A stretch of DNA of 64,000 nt from Pleurostoma richardsiae (lineage: Eukaryota > Ascomycota > Sordariomycetes > Calosphaeriales > Pleurostomataceae), in contig JANBVO010000006.1 of NCBI GenBank assembly GCA_030052745.1, positions 186,001-250,000 on the forward strand, in the 5' to 3' direction. The notes below the pieces were generated by a model. That model was not told the origin of the DNA and did no database searches. It saw nothing but the letters and a program-made list of their open reading frames with translations. Numbering within the stretch: the first letter of the stretch is position 1; the number at the start of each line of letters is the position of its first letter. The position numbers were made by a program, and so were the translations under genes. Shown here piece by piece: positions 58,031-64,000 of this stretch.

Positions 58031-59430
58031 GCACACTCCGATCCCTGATATCGGCAGAGGATGTCTGGCTCGTCGTATTATGAAGCCGTGCTTGCGCTGT
58101 ATGAGGATCACACACGCGAAGACGCAATCGCCCGAGGCAGGCGGGAGCCCTGTTGCGCCGCCCTTGAAGGATGCAGGTTGTGCCGACGGAAAGCCTCCTC
58201 GTGGGCGAACCCTTCCCCAATGTCACACGAGTTGCTCTGGGGCAGGAGCCACGTTTCTGATGCCAACAGGTTGGGAAGCATTTGTGCCGATATTGATCAG
58301 CACGGTCCCCGCTATAGCTTCGTCTTCCAGCGGATATCTGATGTTGCTCGGCGCTATACGACGCAGCAATCAGCTTGGAAATTCAACCCTTATGCCGTCT
58401 CCGACCTTACAAAAGCGCCCTTCAACTCTCGGAGGGTGCAAGGTACTAAACAAAACGCATGCTAACACCGCTGCAGGGAATATGAAGCATACGTGGCACA
58501 CGTATGCCTTGAGAGATGCTTCGTGGAAGTCGACGCTTGGCAAGGGGATCGGTTGCTGATGAAGCTGCACAAAGAGGCAGTGGTCCTCGTGGATGAGTTG
58601 TTGTGGTTACACGAACCGAAACCCGCAGTTACTGTGCCTCGCTGTCATAAAGTGCTTGGAGGATGCGTCGTGGGGTCTCTATTTTGCTGACTGTCGCGCC
58701 AGATAGGAGTTCTAGGAAGGGTATGTTCCTGACTGCTTGCAGGCGGTGTGGCTCATGCTGCATGCTGTCACTGATGAGCCCGTCTTGATAAAGGCTATCG
58801 CCGGGGCTTTTGAACCCCCACCCCCGAGTCCTTTTACCCCTTTCGCTTGCGTGGCGGTGCCCGGGGTCAGAGAGCTGTTGACTCCCTGCAGCCGGCACGT
58901 TTGATGAGGCTGCTCGGTTCATGCTGCCCGATTTCTAGATGCATTCCTGCTTTTTGCCTCCTGCATTGTCTAGCCCTGCGCCGGTATTTGCACAATGATC
59001 CGAAGTGTCGGTCAGTCGGGCATGGATAACTCGCATCTTCTCGGCTCTGGAGGGCAGCCGCTCCCTTGGGAAATCACGGTTATGATCCCCACATATGCAC
59101 CGTATATGACTTTTAAAGTCGAAGACTGCTTTCAGCACCGAATACTGAGCTGGGATGTTGACCCAAGAAGGCAACCTGCGGGAGCGAAATGTCGCCGACA
59201 ACGAGGCTGGCAGGGCCAGCTGAGGCAGCCGAACCTCACTCAAGGGACGTTAGCGAAGACGGCACTGATAGGACTGGGGGGCTCTGCATACTGTTTTGGT
59301 ACGCCCACCGGGCCGCAGTCTGCAGAGCTGCAAATCTGGAAGTGCTGCTTCAGGGTGTCGTCGTCACCGCTCGACCGTAGCCCGACGTCTTTGCTACGTA
59401 AGATTTCCTTGTACATATGGGCACAAACCG

Positions 59431-59454
59431 GCAGCCTGGCAGCCTGGCAGCATG
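59431..59454. repeat. 8-bp tandem repeat, three copies
   Basis: Unit GCAGCCTG three times, the last copy GCAGCATG. Confidence 0.85.
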
Positions 59455-60162
59455 ACGGAAGGTACCCGAGATGCTTGTCGGTCAGCTTCTGGTGTGGAAG
59501 GACGACTGTGCAAGGCATTAACGTGATTGGATAGGCGTCATAAGGCTTGCGTAGCCAATTGGCAAACCTGGTTGGCTGGACGTTATTGCGTCGAAGCTCT
59601 CTTTGCACTGCCTGCACCTGTCAGCGCAGGTCTGCTGATCGCGACTTGGCTCCTCTGAACCTGCGAAATGCGGTCATCGGATCAGGTAGGCGCCACCAGG
59701 TCATGATTGCCCGGCTGGGGAGTGGCATTTGCTGATCAAGACGAGCAAGTTCCATCAGGTGATTGGGTTGCTTGGACGGGGCCGTATCACAAACGGCACT
59801 GGACTGGTAAAAGAGCATGCTGCCCTCTACTGCGGTCATTGGCGACTTTTCCTTCTATTTCCTCTTGCAAGTTCCATTTCTTCGAGAATCGAACGAGGTA
59901 CACGCAGGTACCTACCTGAAGTACTCGTGCAAGTGCACGTTTCTGTTTGATCGTTCGATGACAAGGAAGTTACGACCCTGGCAGTCGAGGAGCGATCCTG
60001 TTCCTTCCTTCTTTGCAGTTTCGCTCTTGCCGGGTCGGTGTTTTCTTCGCTTGCCAGCTTCCGCAACTTCGGCTTCCACCTTCTTGATTCGTTCCGTGCG
60101 TTTGCCTACCCCGGCCGGATCGACCAATGACGCGACACTCGATCACATATTGCAGCCTGGAC

Positions 60163-60186
60163 AGGTACTCAGGTACTCAGGTACTC
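60163..60186. repeat. 8-bp tandem repeat, three exact copies
   Basis: Unit AGGTACTC repeated exactly three times. Confidence 0.9.
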
Positions 60187-63100
60187 GCGTAATACAACTT
60201 GATGACCCTCATGCAACACTCGAGCTTGTCATTTCGGTTTTCTAGAACGCCATTCGTTATCACCTTCTTCGGCCTCCTCTACTATTAGGCTTCGCTCAAC
60301 ACATGAGGCCAAAACGGGCATGAGTTGGAGCGTTTCGGCCCCAGCTGAGCCGATCCCTGCTTTCCACCAATGCTTGGCCAACTGCGAGCTTGAGCAAGCG
60401 CTCGAGGGGAATTCGCAACCTCTCGATGTTCACCCGGCACATTGATGAATGGTCCTCAGGCATTTGTCTGCCCTCTTCTCTAACCGACCCGCATGATCCC
60501 TGTATCCGCCGGAGGAACCGTTCCAGCTCGGCCTCGTGATCAGCAACCTTTGCTTTGTTATTTCACTGTCACTCCAGGCCACACAGCGGAATCCGTGGCT
60601 GTGTGGATGCGGATAATCCGAGCATTCAACACGAGAGTACGTGTGCGTGGTATATCAGCTGCTTGCGGGTGGGCACTTCACTTGCTATCGTGACTTTATC
60701 TCGGTCCTTGAAGTCGAGAGGGGGCCAGGAGGACACTAGCGACGCTACCTACCCCGCAGACTTACAGGCTGCTCCGCGGACTGCGATACGATCCCGGGGC
60801 ACGCATATTGGAGGGAACTTAAAGAGAAGGGTAGTTAACGTAGCAAAAATGGCTAATCGTCGCACCTCAAACTGATCCGAGCAGAGACGAAGAGAAGGGT
60901 GACGGACCGTGGAATAAGATACCAACGGACGGTGGTCTCTTCGGTCCTCCACAGGACAGGCAAATTCAGTACAAGGCAGGCGGACCCCGACCGACCTTTT
61001 TTAGTCTCCAACACCCACGCCGAAATTCCAAGATCGTGGTTCTGGGATCGGTCTCTTGGCCGCCGTGGGGGTCCCCCTCGCCTCCTCTCGCCTTCACGAT
61101 CTGATTTCATTCACGAACTTCTCGCGCTCGCCTGGACTCGCCGAAAAGCGTTCGAACCGTAAACAAGCTGACAGAAACCAGAAGAATGACTTCTGTGCCT
61201 CACAGATCTCTGGCGGTCTGTGCATCCAGCCCAACCATAACAGCTGTCTATCACAGAGAAAATGTGAGCAAGGGGCACAAGGTTTTTGACTCTATAGAAC
61301 CTTCCATTATTACGTCTATGGTCGTGTGATGGCTCATTTCTCGACATAGCCAGGCAAGGTAAAGTATGATGTTCGCCAGACGAGCTAGCCCGCACCTTTT
61401 CCCGGCGTATTCATCGGACAGTCCCCCCAGGTTGTATGGAGGAATGAGAACACCTAAATGCAAGCTGACGATTAGCCCCGTCTCCTCGCATCTGCCACGA
61501 ACGATGCCGGGGAGCACCGGAAGACAACGGGCTAATTTGGCGGAAGAGCTTCAGACCCCGACATATGACTTCTTTACTCCGCCCAGCTGCCATGTTGTGG
61601 AGGTAGGATGTGCTGACAAAATCAGATCAGTCTACAGACAGAAGAGTTTATTAGGACGAGACAAACTGTTGGAGGCAAACCATTCGCTGTCCTCCGCACT
61701 CGAATCGCATAGAATCTGTGTTCTCAGATTCGCGATTCTCTGTGAGAGACTTTGCCCCCTGTGTAATCTGGATGAGCACGGAGGCTCAGATCGCAGCATG
61801 GTCAGCGACCAGGCCAGCCTACAATACGAACCCCCACGCTACCAGGAACCAGGTCTTACCGCACACGGTGTGTGCTCTGACGAGCTACCCTGTGCGATAC
61901 TTCCATATACCCACGATGTACTCAAGCGAGACACGCGGTTCTCAACGTGGTGTGGCGGTGTGCGTCGTTGTCCCAGCGAGGCGGTGATTGATCTGGCTTC
62001 CCCTGAAGGCCGTACATACACAAGATTGGCTGAGGAGCGTCATTGACGAGGCGAAGACGCCGAGAACATCATGAGGCACAGGACGGCTTGTGGCCTATAG
62101 CATCGCAGATAAGGTGCGTCGTTCTTCCAGTGAGATCGGGCAGCAGGGACATCAAGCCACGGGACCTTCTTGAGCTTGCTTCCTCCCCGCTTTGGTTAAC
62201 GTCAACGACGACATGGCATTCTTTCCCCCAAAGACCAACCCGTATGCACTGCGTTGCTATGTTACGTTTCCAATCATTTCCGCACTCCTCGCCGCGACGA
62301 TGTGCACGATGTGTCACTGCTGTGCGACGCTATTCTGCAATGGCCGTCCGCATGATCGATCCTATCGCTCTACCGAGCTGTACGTGTGCCCAACGCTGAA
62401 CTGCTGCAGTAATGCTGTCCGCCGATGGTAGGATGGGATTCTGCTGCCATCAACTGCACAAATGGCTAGAGCCTGTCGGCTACAGCGGTCTCTTGCTGAC
62501 AGGGGACACGCTATCCCGGTCTATTGTCGTCGCCTCCGAGAAGGCGCGAAGAAGGCTTCTCGTCGGGCTCAAGGTGGGCGGGCACACGGACGCACTCGCA
62601 TGCATTCGCCTCGGCGGCGACACAACCACTTTTCGCCGCCGAGGTGGTGTCCAGATGCACCCCATACGATCTTGCAGGAGTCTATCCAACCACAAGCGGA
62701 GATGCCCTCCAATGCAAGCCATCAATCTCATCCCGGGGGTAGCCAGGCTTCCCCACATTTACACCGTGCGATGCTTGCCGCTCGACTGTGGTTCGCGGCG
62801 GGACTTTGAAGGCCATGGCCTACCACTGTAGTCTGTTGGCTGTTTATTGAACCTCTGTTTCCCTCACGGGAGTCTCGTCAACGCCTCTCTCCCTCCGAGT
62901 GACGTTGTGAGCAAGAGAAACCTCGAATGTCTGAGAAATCCTCCTCATGGAGCGGCACCACCTAACAAAACTTTCTCATCGACCGCAACGTCCCATTTGG
63001 TCATCTCCTTGGTTCGTTGAAAGCCTTGCCGCGTCCGGTGTCAGAAGGAGCATCCTACACCTGCATGAAACAGCTCGGAAATCGAACGATAAGGTGTTTC

Positions 63101-64000
63101 GGGCTGTATGCTTTAGTCATGGTGCTCGTCCTTGTCTCGGCACTCTGTCATGTTTACGTTTCTCTTTCGGCTTTAGGCCGGTCAAGAAGGAGCGGCGTTC
63201 ATAGCCGCATCAATGCGGACGATCGATGCACGACATCCTTGGGACGCGGCCAATGTGAGACCATTACCCCATCGAGGCTGCGCCCGACTCGACCCTGTGC
63301 GCTTACCGCAGCATTGAACGATGGTTGGTGCCGCGTCTCCGATTGGGCTGTCACATCTACGCTGCAGCGGTGCGAGCATCTTTGAGGCCCTCATTTGCAG
63401 CGGATAGCAGTTAAGACCTTGCAAAAGGCCAAAGCTGAGCTTCTCCTCCGGAGCTCAGGTGACGAAGCGGATGACCAGTCATAGGATAGCCATCGCAAAC
63501 CGCAGCCATAAAACTGACCACACGTGGCAGTAGCTCAAACTGGGGATACACAAAACGTAGGTGGCCTTCCTTTTTTCCACAACCCCTCCGTGACTGGGCG
63601 TATGTCAACCGGTAGGACGATGCTTTCTCGTGAACCAGCATATGGGCCACGAGCAGACACCACATCTCCAGCCTGCCTCGGCAGAATATGGTCCGCCGAG
63701 AGATGAACATTTGCCGGCGCGGGCCGGTGTTTGTTTGGCATCATTCGATGATCGCCTTAGCGCACCATCCGCCCCTACAGCGAGACCGTTCAGAGAGCGA
63801 ATGATTAAGAGGTCATTCTAAGAGCCTCAGCCGCTTATGGGTATTTCTGATTTCGTGATACCCGCTAACAGGGTGCCTTTCTTGATAGTTGAAGAGAACG
63901 GTTGGCTTGAAGGACTCCGTAGTTGAGTTATCAGCCGATTCTGAGAGCGCTCAAGCTACCTGAACCGGTTAGACAAAGTCTCTGTGGCCAGGCCGAGTAG

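Larger units (their letters stand above)
57004..64000. other. 7-kb stretch without recognisable genes
   Basis: Both strands carry many short ORFs (up to 226 codons at 61366-62046), but none has a domain, credible splice chain or protein-like composition. Several 8-10 bp units occur as three direct copies (listed separately). No transposase, reverse transcriptase, tRNA or rRNA was recognised. The first few hundred bases include the aldolase promoter. Confidence 0.45.

Noticed and set aside
61366-62046. 226-codon plus-strand ORF in the gene desert
   Set aside because: Composition is not protein-like, no domain, and several overlapping frames of similar length exist; probably chance.

Overview
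The window reads as nuclear DNA of a filamentous ascomycete (Pezizomycotina), most likely a Sordariomycete. The reasons are dense genes on both strands, short introns (about 47-98 nt, a few longer) with GT-AG ends and CTRAC-like branch points, CT-rich tracts upstream of genes, fungal-only families (Zn2Cys6 activators, RTA1, Crh-type GH16, ArAE_2 transporters, TamA/Dal81) and no bacterial-style operons. No tRNA, rRNA, CRISPR array, viral copy or transposon was recognised. Exon models were built by hand from splice sites, reading phase and family knowledge. All spliced models listed close in phase, except for the unresolved 5' end of the phosphoesterase.

Layout: 0.2-3.9 kb, ArAE_2/FUSC-type membrane transporter (+). 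4.1-9.1 kb, DNA2 replication nuclease-helicase (-), divergent from an unknown two-TM protein (+, 9.6-10.7 kb). 11.4-13.8 kb, metallophosphoesterase (-) divergent from a GNAT acetyltransferase (+). 13.8-16.8 kb, a long gene-free leader of a TamA/Dal81-type nitrogen co-activator (+, 16.8-19.3 kb). 20.8-23.3 kb, a surface protein with three six-cysteine modules, one TM and a proline-rich tail (-). 26.1-26.7 kb, orphan ORF. 28.1-32.0 kb, divergent MAK5 (ribosome assembly helicase, -) and TRM7 (tRNA 2'-O-methyltransferase, +). 32.0-32.7 kb, second GNAT (-).

33.3-39.2 kb holds a compact putative detoxification or metabolite locus: alpha/beta hydrolase (-), Zn2Cys6 regulator (-) and a DHA1 drug-type MFS exporter (+). 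Regulator and exporter are divergent across a short promoter with a perfect CCG-N5-CGG palindrome. 40.1-41.3 kb, Crh-type cell-wall transglycosylase (-). 44.9-48.3 kb, Dal5-type MFS permease (+) convergent with a Upc2-like Zn2Cys6 regulator (-) that uses a GC-AG intron. 49.4-50.4 kb, RTA1-like membrane protein (+). 51.2-53.3 kb, secreted tyrosinase with eight exons (-). 55.9-57.0 kb, DHDPS-family aldolase (-). 57-64 kb has no recognisable gene but carries several short tandem repeats.

The most unusual items are a 7-nt microexon and a module-by-module repeat of intron positions in the six-cysteine surface protein, the hydrolase/regulator/exporter trio, an MluI-type cell-cycle box upstream of DNA2, and a stop codon of the 34.8-37.4 kb regulator buried in a consensus 5' splice site.
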